A stretch of 64,000 nucleotides of DNA from CAVSRC01 sp963750065 (GTDB lineage Bacteria; Pseudomonadota; Alphaproteobacteria; Rhizobiales; Kaistiaceae): the NCBI GenBank assembly GCA_963750065.1, contig CAVVPK010000034.1:1-64000 (forward strand), given 5' to 3'. The position numbers and the translations under genes are program-made. Shown here piece by piece: positions 8,346 to 15,921 of the stretch. Each line of letters begins with the position of its first letter. The stretch's first letter is position 1. The notes under the pieces were generated by a model, which was given only the letters and a program-made list of their open reading frames with translations, was not told the origin of the DNA and searched no databases.

Positions 8346-8486
8346 ATGCCCGACAATCGGCGGCCTGATGACGAGTTTAGGCTTGAGGTCCGATACGTCA
8401 GTATTCGGCTTTCACGCCGCGCAAGTTTGCTTGCGGCCGTGGTTTTGGCGCTGGTGATCGCTGGACACTTATTGAGCATATGGTAG
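8346..8486 (+). CDS. 46-residue single-span membrane micro-protein, unknown function
   Basis: Not recognised. The ORF starts at ATG 8346, 6 bases after a near-perfect ribosome site GAGAGGAG, and encodes 46 residues. The N-terminal half is charged (DNRRPDDEFRLEVRY). The C-terminal half is one hydrophobic span (LLAAVVLALVIAGHLL) ending in SIW. Base composition is more AT-rich than neighbouring genes. The ribosome site is buried in a 7-bp hairpin. It sits in the accessory patch between vapBC and an orphan antitoxin. Small hydrophobic proteins with masked ribosome sites are typical of type I toxins, but no antisense RNA can be shown here, so that is only a suggestion. Confidence 0.5.
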   Translation: MPDNRRPDDEFRLEVRYVSIRLSRRASLLAAVVLALVIAGHLLSIW

Positions 8487-8564
8487 CAGCGGCCACGCAA
8501 TTTGCGCGTTGCGCAATTGCCGCCGCCGATGCCATGTGAATAGCCGATCCCGCTTGATCCACCC

Positions 8565-8999
8565 TCAAATCCGCCTAGTCCCCGGCGCAATATCTGAAGT
8601 TCGCCGACGAGCGCTCGCGCCCGGCGGCCACCACGCCGCCGCCCGCCGCGCCCCAATCAGCGTGTTGGCGTCGAGGCCCCATTCCTTGGCGAGCGTGCGG
8701 ATCATCGCCTTGGACAGGTCGCGCTTGCCGCCGAGCACCTCGGCGGCGCGGCTGCTGGAGCCGAGCAGGCGGGCGAGATCGCACTGGGCGAGGCCCCGGT
8801 TGTCCATCGAAGCCTTGAGGTATGCGACCGGCTCCATCGGCAGGTCCTGAACGTGCTCGGCCTCATAGGCCATGACCAGGATGGTGAGCAGCTCAAGTTC
8901 CTCGTTGGTCTCGGCGTCCGGCAGCACGACCAGTTCGTCGATGCGTTTGGCCGCGGCGCGGTAGTCGCGCGCAGTCCTGATCGGCTTGGGCGGTTTCAT
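8565..8999 (-). CDS. Orphan HigA-like antitoxin with run-on C-terminus
   Basis: Predicted DNA-binding antitoxin of the HigA/XRE group, 144 residues. The region EELELLTILVMAYEAEHV followed by AYLKASMDNRGLAQCDLARL and GGKRDLSKAMIRTLAKEWG is the characteristic HigA helical region plus helix-turn-helix. The ribosome site GAGGAAGG precedes ATG 8999. Family members normally stop shortly after the segment corresponding to LIGARRAA. Here the frame continues for about 23 more residues, antisense to a 39-bp scrap of a tam gene. No HigB toxin gene lies on either side. It is probably a remnant of a toxin-antitoxin pair; whether it still represses anything is unknown. Confidence 0.7.
   Translation of the reverse strand: MKPPKPIRTARDYRAAAKRIDELVVLPDAETNEELELLTILVMAYEAEHVQDLPMEPVAYLKASMDNRGLAQCDLARLLGSSSRAAEVLGGKRDLSKAMIRTLAKEWGLDANTLIGARRAAAWWPPGASARRRTSDIAPGTRRI
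8588..8626 (+). repeat. 39-bp fragment matching the 5' end of the tam gene
   Basis: Identical to 11747-11785 except for one base. In the same relative frame it would encode QYLKFADERSRPA, the N-terminal segment of the Tam methyltransferase at 11714. It is a remnant of a second tam gene or of a rearrangement, and it supplies the run-on tail of the HigA-like gene on the other strand. Confidence 0.8.
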
Positions 9000-9200
9000 C
9001 GGTCAAATCCTTCCTCGCATCATACCCATGAAGAGGGCAGAGGGCCTCGCCCGTCGCCGCGCTATTCGTGCTGCAAATTCGCGGTTGCGTGCTACAGGTG
9101 CTGCCAGCCCAGCGACCTGACGCGGCAAAGATGGCCCGCGAGAACCGCTGCTTTTTTGCAGTCGCACTCTCGTAACCGGCACTCTTGTGAGGTCGCTCGC

Positions 9201-9854
9201 ATGGCTGTCTCGTCGAAATCCGATTGGTTGATTCCGGCAGGCCTGATCGCGCTTGCCTTCATCCCCGTGGTGGCGGGCACGGCCCGCCTCGTCATGTTGG
9301 CCGGTGGCGCCGCGGTCACCCCCGAAAATGCCCGCTTCATCGCTGCCCCGATCCCGGTCGTGCTGCACATCATTTCCGTGACGATCTACTGCGTGGTCGG
9401 TGCCTTCCAGTTTGCGCCGGCCATCCGCCGGCGCCATCCGCGCTGGCATCGGATCGCCGGGCGCGTGCTGGTGCCGACAGGATTGCTGGCGGCCTTTTCC
9501 GGATTGTGGATGGCGATGACCTACGCCATCGTGCCGCCGGACAATGCGTTGCTGCATGCCTTCCGGCTGTTCGCCGGTTCAGGCATGGCGGTGTCGCTGG
9601 TCCTCGGCTTCGTCGCCATCCGCAGGCGGGACGTGGAGCGCCACCAGGGTTGGATGCGCCGCGCCTACGCCATCGGTCAGGGTGCTGGCACCCAGGCGAT
9701 CACCCAGCTTCCCGTGATTCTGCTCTTCGGTCCGCTGGACGACATGACCAAGGCGCTGGCGATGGGTGGGGCCTGGGTACTCAATCTCGCCGTGGCCGAG
9801 TGGCTGATCCGCCGGCGGCGCCCCGGGGGGCGACAACAGTTCGCGCGGGCTTAG
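9201..9854 (+). CDS. DUF2306 membrane protein
   Basis: Integral membrane protein of 217 residues with about six hydrophobic spans, matching the DUF2306 family: HRIAGRVLVPTGLLAAFSG in the middle and RRDVERHQGWMRRAYA near residue 150, where the conserved His and Arg residues are. ATG 9201 is chosen because it follows GTGAGGTCG and starts the hydrophobic protein; the longer open frame upstream reads across the higA promoter. The function of the family is not established. It is followed by an EVE-domain gene on the same strand after 56 bp. Confidence 0.8.
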   Translation: MAVSSKSDWLIPAGLIALAFIPVVAGTARLVMLAGGAAVTPENARFIAAPIPVVLHIISVTIYCVVGAFQFAPAIRRRHPRWHRIAGRVLVPTGLLAAFSGLWMAMTYAIVPPDNALLHAFRLFAGSGMAVSLVLGFVAIRRRDVERHQGWMRRAYAIGQGAGTQAITQLPVILLFGPLDDMTKALAMGGAWVLNLAVAEWLIRRRRPGGRQQFARA

Positions 9855-9910
9855 CTCCGGGTCGATTGTTGCTGACAACTTCCTGCCGCCGCCAATGCTA
9901 GAGGTTCGGC

Positions 9911-10345
9911 ATGAGCGAGCAGCGTTTCTGGATCGGTGTCGCCGCGCGCGACCATGTGCTGGAGGGCGTCGCCGGTGGCTTCTGCCAGCTCGGCCACGGC
10001 AAGGCGGCGCCGGTGAAGCGGCTCGCGCCCGGCGACTGGATCGCCTATTACTCGCCGCGCACGGCGCTCAGTGCCGGAGAGCCGGTTCAGGCGTTCACGG
10101 CACTCGGGTGCATCAAGCCGGGCGAAGCCTATCAGGGCGACATGGGCGATGGCTTTCATCCCGTCCGTCGTGACGTCGCGTGGCGGGAATGCCGCGCGGC
10201 GCCGATCCATCCTTTGCTCGACCGGCTGAGCTTCACCACAGGCAAGACTGGCTGGGGTTATGCCTTCCGCCGCGGCAGCTTCGCCGTGAGCGCGGAGGAT
10301 TTCGCGGTCATCGCCGAAGCCATGGGCGTCGACCTCGCAGCCTGA
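9911..10345 (+). CDS. EVE-domain protein (UPF0310)
   Basis: Single EVE domain of 144 residues, PUA-like fold, cytosolic. The hallmark is the N-terminal FWIGVAARDHVLEGVAGGF followed by GHGKAAPVKRLAPGDWIAYY. EVE and related YTH folds bind nucleic acid, often modified bases; stand-alone EVE proteins have no assigned role, though EVE is fused to restriction enzymes in defence systems. The C-terminal FTTGKTGWGYAFRRGSFAVS contains conserved aromatic residues of the binding pocket. No nuclease is fused or adjacent. Confidence 0.88.
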   Translation: MSEQRFWIGVAARDHVLEGVAGGFCQLGHGKAAPVKRLAPGDWIAYYSPRTALSAGEPVQAFTALGCIKPGEAYQGDMGDGFHPVRRDVAWRECRAAPIHPLLDRLSFTTGKTGWGYAFRRGSFAVSAEDFAVIAEAMGVDLAA

Positions 10346-10398
10346 CCCTGCCGCCGTGTCACCGAGGGGTTTGTGCTGTGCGGTCGAAATTGCCGGTG

Positions 10399-11589
10399 TC
10401 ACGCGACATAGGCGATGCGGTTCTCGTCCGGCGTCAGTGAGCCCGGGAAGCGTTCGATGCGGTTGCGGCCGTTCTGCTTGGCCAGATAGAGGGCGGCGTC
10501 GGCTTCCCGCATCAGCATTTCAAGCGTCGTGCCTGGCAGGAAGGCGGCAACGCCGGCAGACAGCGTGGCATGTACCGGAACGCCGTTGATGTCCTCGGCC
10601 GCCGCCTGGAAGGACTTGCGCATGCGCTCGGCGATCGCCAGCGATGCCTCGATGCCGCTGCCCGGCAGGATGGCCGCGAATTCCTCGCCGCCGATGCGGC
10701 CGAGAATGTCGCCGGGACGCAGCGCCTTGCGCGCCGATTCGCCGAACACACGCAGCGCCATGTCGCCGGTGGCGTGGCCGTGGTGGTCATTGATCCATTT
10801 GAAGTTGTCGAGATCGATCATCAGCACGCCGCAGCGTATTCCGGCGACCCGGCTGCGCTTGATGAGACTATCGGCAAGCTCGAAGAAGCTGCGGCGATTG
10901 GCGAGCCCGGTCAGCGGATCGATCGTGGCGGCGTTGTGGCTGGCAAATTCCTTGCGCTCGCGCACGGCGGCGACGACGAAGATCGTGGTGCCGATCACGA
11001 AGATCTGGCCCTCGAGGTAGATGAACCCGCCGATGCTGAGGAGCGGGGGCAAGCCGATCTCGGTGCCGCCCAGCCCGCCGAACGGTCCCAGGCCGATGGC
11101 GACGATGTTGGCGACGAAGAGCGCAGCGAGCGGCTTGTAGGCGGCGAGCAACCCGGCCGGCGGCCGCAGCAGGACAGCCAGAGCACCTGCGAAGTAGGCG
11201 ATGTTGAAGACGCTTGCCGTGATTCCGCGGATTGCGGGCAGGCTCGACCCGACCGGCAGTAGATTGACCGCGGCAACGGCGAGGGGTCCCACGAGCACCA
11301 GCGGAAGATAGGAGCGGGCTCCCGTAAGCAGGCGGGTTCCATGCCACTGTACCGCTGCGGAGACCAGGAAGACGACGAAGGCAACCGCGGCGACCCGGTC
11401 ATCCCCGGTGAAGGCGCTGGCCATCGACAGCGCTACGCCGCCGGCAAGGATGATGTGCGACACGCCCCACCAGGTCGCCGCCGGCACGTCGCGATAGTAA
11501 AAAGCTATGTAGATCAGCAGGCCGCCGCAGGTCAGCTGGATGACGGCGATCATCAGCACCATTGTGGGGATATCGATCGACACGGGCAC
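10399..11589 (-). CDS. Membrane-anchored GGDEF diguanylate cyclase
   Basis: Makes the second messenger cyclic di-GMP from two GTP. The N-terminal 220 residues hold about six hydrophobic spans forming a membrane sensor of unknown ligand. The catalytic domain follows TIDPLTGLANRR and has the active-site motif GGEEF near residue 305. RPGD lies exactly five residues before it, a complete RxxD inhibitory site, so product inhibition is expected. There is no EAL domain. The gene is single, convergent with the EVE gene and divergent from tam. Confidence 0.9.
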   Translation of the reverse strand: MPVSIDIPTMVLMIAVIQLTCGGLLIYIAFYYRDVPAATWWGVSHIILAGGVALSMASAFTGDDRVAAVAFVVFLVSAAVQWHGTRLLTGARSYLPLVLVGPLAVAAVNLLPVGSSLPAIRGITASVFNIAYFAGALAVLLRPPAGLLAAYKPLAALFVANIVAIGLGPFGGLGGTEIGLPPLLSIGGFIYLEGQIFVIGTTIFVVAAVRERKEFASHNAATIDPLTGLANRRSFFELADSLIKRSRVAGIRCGVLMIDLDNFKWINDHHGHATGDMALRVFGESARKALRPGDILGRIGGEEFAAILPGSGIEASLAIAERMRKSFQAAAEDINGVPVHATLSAGVAAFLPGTTLEMLMREADAALYLAKQNGRNRIERFPGSLTPDENRIAYVA

Positions 11590-11713
11590 GGCAACCGGTT
11601 AGCGAGCGCTTCCTGGCATGACAACTAATCCGATGGAATGTGCGGGCCGTTAGCAAATTGCGTAAACTTGGACGGATTAACCCTGTCTGCTGCCGTTTTG
11701 GAGCTTCTGGTTA

Positions 11714-12508
11714 ATGCGCACGCCCGTGGCGGCATGGTCGCCCTCCCAATATCTGAAGTTCGCCGACGAACGCTCGCGCCCGGCGCGCGATCTCATCGCC
11801 GCGGTGCCGCTGACGGCGGTGCGCCGCGCGGTCGATATCGGCTGCGGGCCGGGCAATTCGACCGAGCTTTTGGTCGCGCGCTTTCCAGACGCTGAGATCG
11901 TCGGCCTCGATTCCTCGCCCGAGATGCTGGCGGCGGCGCGGAAGCGGCTTCCGGACGTCACTTTCATCGAGGCGGACGTGGCGAGATGGACCCCGGGGAC
12001 GCCGGAGGCGCCGGTCGATCTCCTCTTTGCCAACGCCACCTTCCAGTGGGTGCCGGACCACAAGGCGGTGCTCAAGCGCCTCTTTGCGGTGCTTTCTTCC
12101 GGCGGGGTGCTGGCCGTGCAGATGCCGGACAACGTCGCCACGGAGCCGTCGCATACGCTGATGCGGGCGGTGGCGGCGGAAGCTCCGTGGGCGCCGAAGT
12201 TCCGCGTGCCCATCGCGCGCGAGACGATCGGCACGCCGGCCGACTATTACAATCTTCTCCAGCCGGCCGCGGCGCGCATCGACGTCTGGCACACGCTCTA
12301 CAATCATCCGTTGGCGAGCGCGGGAGCCATCGTCGAGATGGTGCGCTCGACCGGCCTGCGCCCCTACCTCGATCGCGTCGACGCCGACGAGCAGGCGCTG
12401 TTCCTGGCGCGCTACACGGAAAGGCTGGCCGAGGCCTATCTGCCGCTTGCCGACGGGCGCGTGCTCTTCCGCTTTCCCCGCCTGTTCATCGTCGCGGTGA
12501 GGGCGTGA
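11714..12508 (+). CDS. tam: Trans-aconitate 2-methyltransferase
   Basis: SAM-dependent methyltransferase of 264 residues that methylates trans-aconitate, an inhibitor of aconitase formed spontaneously from cis-aconitate. The N-terminal W-x-P-x-QYLKFADERSRPA signature, then VDIGCGPGNSTELL (SAM motif I, near residue 40), GLDSSPEML and FANATFQWVPDH are typical of Tam. A 39-bp near-identical fragment of its 5' end lies at 8588-8626. The downstream SulP gene is convergent with a gap of 7 bp. Confidence 0.9.
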   Translation: MRTPVAAWSPSQYLKFADERSRPARDLIAAVPLTAVRRAVDIGCGPGNSTELLVARFPDAEIVGLDSSPEMLAAARKRLPDVTFIEADVARWTPGTPEAPVDLLFANATFQWVPDHKAVLKRLFAVLSSGGVLAVQMPDNVATEPSHTLMRAVAAEAPWAPKFRVPIARETIGTPADYYNLLQPAAARIDVWHTLYNHPLASAGAIVEMVRSTGLRPYLDRVDADEQALFLARYTERLAEAYLPLADGRVLFRFPRLFIVAVRA

Positions 12509-12515
12509 GGGGCAA

Positions 12516-14739
12516 TCAATTAGCCAGCAACTGGATCAGCCGGTTTGTGCGGGTCAGGCGGTCGGCCAGCATGGCGGCAATGCCCTGATGGAAACGAGCG
12601 GCGATCTCCGGCTCGCTGGCGTGCAGGCGGTCCAGATTGGTGCGGCTGAAACGCCATGCCACCAGGTCGCTCTCCGCGACCACCGATGCCGAGCGCGGCA
12701 CCGAGAGATAGAAGGCGATCTCGCCGACGATGGCGCCGTGCGCAAGCGTCGTCAGCCGGATGGCCTGGCTGCCGTTGGTCAGTTCCACCGCAGCGCGGCC
12801 GGCCTCGATGAAGAAGATGTCGTCGGACGGCTTGCCCTGGGTGATCAGCGCGGCGCCGGTGGCAATCTCGACACGCTCGCAATAGGGGACCAGGGCTTCG
12901 GCGAAGGCGGCGTCGCCGACCACGCCCATGAGGATATCGCGGGCCGGCCGGCTCTGTGCCGTCGCCAGCGTTGGCGCCACTTTCGCCAGCAGGGCGTTTT
13001 CGCACCACTCCACTCCGTGGTCGAAGCTCGGTTCGATGCGCACCGGGCCGTCCCGGTTATGCTCCAGCCCGCCGCGCAGCATCGCCTTGCGAACCTCGCC
13101 CGACATGCCGGTCAGCACCAGCACGAAGCCCGCCGGCGCAGCCGCCTGCGACAGGCGGACGAAGGACAGCACGGCGGAGGAATCGAGGCCGCTGACGCGG
13201 TCGAAGTCGATGACCAGAAAGCGGATGCCCGGCACGCTGGTGTCCGCCAGCCGCTCCAGGATGCGCTTGCGCAGCCGCTCGGCGGTGCCGAAGAACAGAT
13301 AGCCCTGCAGGCGATAGAGCAGCGTCGCCTCGCCGTTGGTGCGCAGTGCCACGAGCCGCTCGTCGGCGGAATCGGCGCCGGTCTGGTAGTCGCGGCCGGT
13401 CAGCGTGTAGCGGACGATGTCGATGCGGCCATAGTCGATCGCGAACAGAACGGCAGCGGCGAGCAGCCCGACCAGGATGCCCCAGGCGAAGCCGACAAAG
13501 GCGATGACCGCAAAGATGAGCACGACGACGGCATATTCGGCGCGCGCGAGACGGGCACGAGCGCGGATCAGCCATTGATTCACCAGCCCGCCGCCGATCC
13601 ACAGCAGCACGCCGCCGAGCAGCGGGGTCGGCACCAGCGACAGGATCTGCGGGCCGAAGGCGGCTGCGGTTGCGCAACAGACGGCGATCGTGAGGCCCAC
13701 GGTCGCATCGGTGGCCCCCAGACGCGAGGCGAGGGCGGTGCCCGACACGGAGTGGTAGCCCGGAGTGCCGGCGCCGAGGCCGGCGAAGAGGTTGCCGATG
13801 CCGATGGCGCGCAGTTCCCGATCGAGATCGAGATCGCGGCGCTGCATCGAGTTCGATGCCGGTGGCGTTCATCAGCACGGCGATGACGGCAAGCAGGGGA
13901 ACCGTCGCAAGTGCCAGCGTCTGGCCGGCAATCGCCTGCCACTCGATCAGCCTGAGATCGTCCGGCAGCAGAGGCGGCCACAGGGCATGGCCTTCTGGCA
14001 AGGTCATGAGCCAATGGTTGGCACGCAGCGCAGCGTGCGGGATTCCCATCGACAAGACGATCAGGTTGAAGAGCACCAGGGCGGCGGCAAGGGTCGCCGG
14101 CAGAGCCAGCCGCCAGCCGCCGCTCAGCCGCTGGACGACCGCGATCGTCGCGATCAGGCCGGCGGCCGATAGCAGGCGGCCGAGCATGGCCGGCTGGGCG
14201 AGCAGGTCCAGCGGCGCGCTGATGAAGTGGGCGCCGGCGATGGCATCGATGCCGCCGACGAGAACCAGCCAGCCGGAACCGGCGAGGAATCCGCCGATCA
14301 CCGGAAACGGGATGAAGCGGACGAAGCGGCTGAGGTGGAAGAAGCCGAGCAACCAGGTGCCGGCGCCGATGGTCAGGGTGGTCAGCGCGACGGCTGCGAC
14401 GATCGTCGCCGGCACGGCGCGATCGTTGCCGGGCGCGACATTGGCGGCGATGGCGCCGACGATGCCGGCCATGGCGGCGACGGGAACGCTCTGGGCGACG
14501 GCGACCACGCCGCGCGTCGAACTGAGGAACGGCACCACTGCTGCAAGCACTGCGCTGGCGAACAGCGCCATGCCGGCGCCGTTGGAAGACAGTGAACCGG
14601 GAAGCGCGGAAAAGAGCAGCGTGCCGAAGCCGATCGACTGGACGATGGCCAACAGGCCGCACACCAGGCCGACCGCAATACTCTGCGCAAAATGCCTGTC
14701 GGCTTCGCCGGCCACCGGCGAATGCGAGACGGTATCCAT
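12516..14739 (-). pseudogene. SulP anion transporter with STAS and cyclic-nucleotide-binding domains, one-base frameshift
   Basis: Inner-membrane transporter of the SLC26/SulP family (sulfate, bicarbonate or dicarboxylate). Order: SulP membrane core with about 10-12 spans (start DTVSHSPVAGEADRHF; FIPFPVIGGFLAGSGWLVLV mid-core), a STAS domain (IRFLVIDFDRVSGLDSSAV), then a C-terminal cyclic-nucleotide-binding domain (GAALITQGKPSDDIFFIEAG and GEIAFYLSVPRSASVV with the phosphate-binding Arg). The frame changes at about 13835-13842, between GIELDA and RDLDLDRELRAIG. Removing one base gives a 740-residue protein with all domains. ATG 14739 follows CAGGGGGCA. The gene may be intact in the organism, the extra base being a sequence error. 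Confidence 0.82.
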
Positions 14740-14832
14740 TGCCCCCTGCCGGGTCCCTCGGCGACTGCCGCAGGCCCCCGCTGCCCCCTGGTTGTCCTTG
14801 GTCAAGTCTTCCTGTTTGGCGGGAGCCCGTCA

Positions 14833-14916
14833 ATGGCGAGCAGCGACAATTCCTCCTTCTTGGGTTTCGCTCTGGCCACCCCGTCGATCGCCGTCGATTA
14901 CGTCTTCTTCATCTAG
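14833..14916 (+). CDS. Possible 27-residue peptide upstream of cyoA
   Basis: Unrecognised micro-ORF in the 270-bp gap between the SulP gene and cyoA. It starts at ATG 14833 after GGGAG with 9 bases of spacing, is rich in Ser near the N-terminus (MASSDNSSFLGF), and ends in the aromatic run DYVFFI. It could be a leader peptide, a micro-protein or chance; no terminator hairpin follows it, so attenuation is not supported. Confidence 0.25.
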   Translation: MASSDNSSFLGFALATPSIAVDYVFFI

Positions 14917-15009
14917 TCGAAATGCCGCAGCAACGCTGGTGGTGATGAATGAGAGTGGCCCTATCTGCCGCTTTCGAAACCGCAAAGCCCGAGCGTTGGT
15001 GAGAGAACG

Positions 15010-15921
15010 ATGCACTTCAGGCGCGTCGCTATCGTTGCTGCAATTATCGTGGGTGCATCGTCGCTTGGCGGCTGCGCGCTCGCAGACTTTCCCATCATCG
15101 ATGCAGGCGGCCCGGTAACCTCCATCGAGCGCGACCTGCTGTTCCGCGCGCTGGCGATCATGATGATCGTTGTCGTGCCGGTCTTCGTGCTCACCTTGTG
15201 GTTCTCGTGGCGATACCGCGCTTCCAACAAGCGCGCCCGCTATCAGCCGGATTGGATGTCGAACACGGTCGATACCGTCGTTTGGGTCGTGCCGGCGATC
15301 ATCGTGATGGTGCTGGGGGTCTATGTGTGGACCTACACGCACCAGCTCGATCCCTACAGGGCGCTGGACCCGGCCATCAAGCCGCTGAAGGTCGACGTGG
15401 TGGCCGAGGATTGGAAGTGGCTGTTCATCTATCCGCAGCAGGGCATCGCGACGGTCAACCAACTGGCCTTCCCGAGCGGCGTGCCGCTCAGCCTGACCAT
15501 CACGTCGGATACGGTGATGAATGCTTTCTTCATCCCGGCGCTTGGCAGCCAGATCTATGCGATGGCCGGGATGAAGACGCATCTCAACCTGCTTGCCAAT
15601 GCACCGGGCCATTTCGTCGGCCGCAACACGATGTACAGCGGCACCGGCTTCGCCTTTCAGCGCTTCGCCGCCGTCGCGATGTCGAAAGCCGGCTTCGATG
15701 CATGGGTAACGAGGGTGCGCAAGTCACCGAGGGTTCTCGACGCAGCGTCCTATGCCGAGCTTGCCAAGCCGAGCGCGCCCTATCCGATGACCTACTACGC
15801 GAGCGTCGAACCGGGGCTGTTCGACCGCATTATCCAGAAATATCGCGGCGGTAGCACCGCGACACATGCCGCCTTGGCTGCCGCGATGCCCCAGGGTGCG
15901 GCGACACGGAGGAAATCCTGA
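15010..15921 (+). CDS. cyoA: Cytochrome o ubiquinol oxidase subunit II
   Basis: Subunit II of the bo3-type proton-pumping quinol oxidase, 303 residues. The lipoprotein signal peptide ends in SLGGC, with the lipidated Cys at residue 22. Two membrane spans follow, then a cupredoxin-fold periplasmic domain (VDVVAEDWKWLFIYPQQGIA) that lacks the CuA Cys pair, as expected for a quinol rather than cytochrome c oxidase. The conserved FFIPALGSQIYAMAGM and CyoA-specific region follow. It begins the four-gene cyo operon; the stop overlaps the cyoB start by one base. Confidence 0.96.
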   Translation: MHFRRVAIVAAIIVGASSLGGCALADFPIIDAGGPVTSIERDLLFRALAIMMIVVVPVFVLTLWFSWRYRASNKRARYQPDWMSNTVDTVVWVVPAIIVMVLGVYVWTYTHQLDPYRALDPAIKPLKVDVVAEDWKWLFIYPQQGIATVNQLAFPSGVPLSLTITSDTVMNAFFIPALGSQIYAMAGMKTHLNLLANAPGHFVGRNTMYSGTGFAFQRFAAVAMSKAGFDAWVTRVRKSPRVLDAASYAELAKPSAPYPMTYYASVEPGLFDRIIQKYRGGSTATHAALAAAMPQGAATRRKS

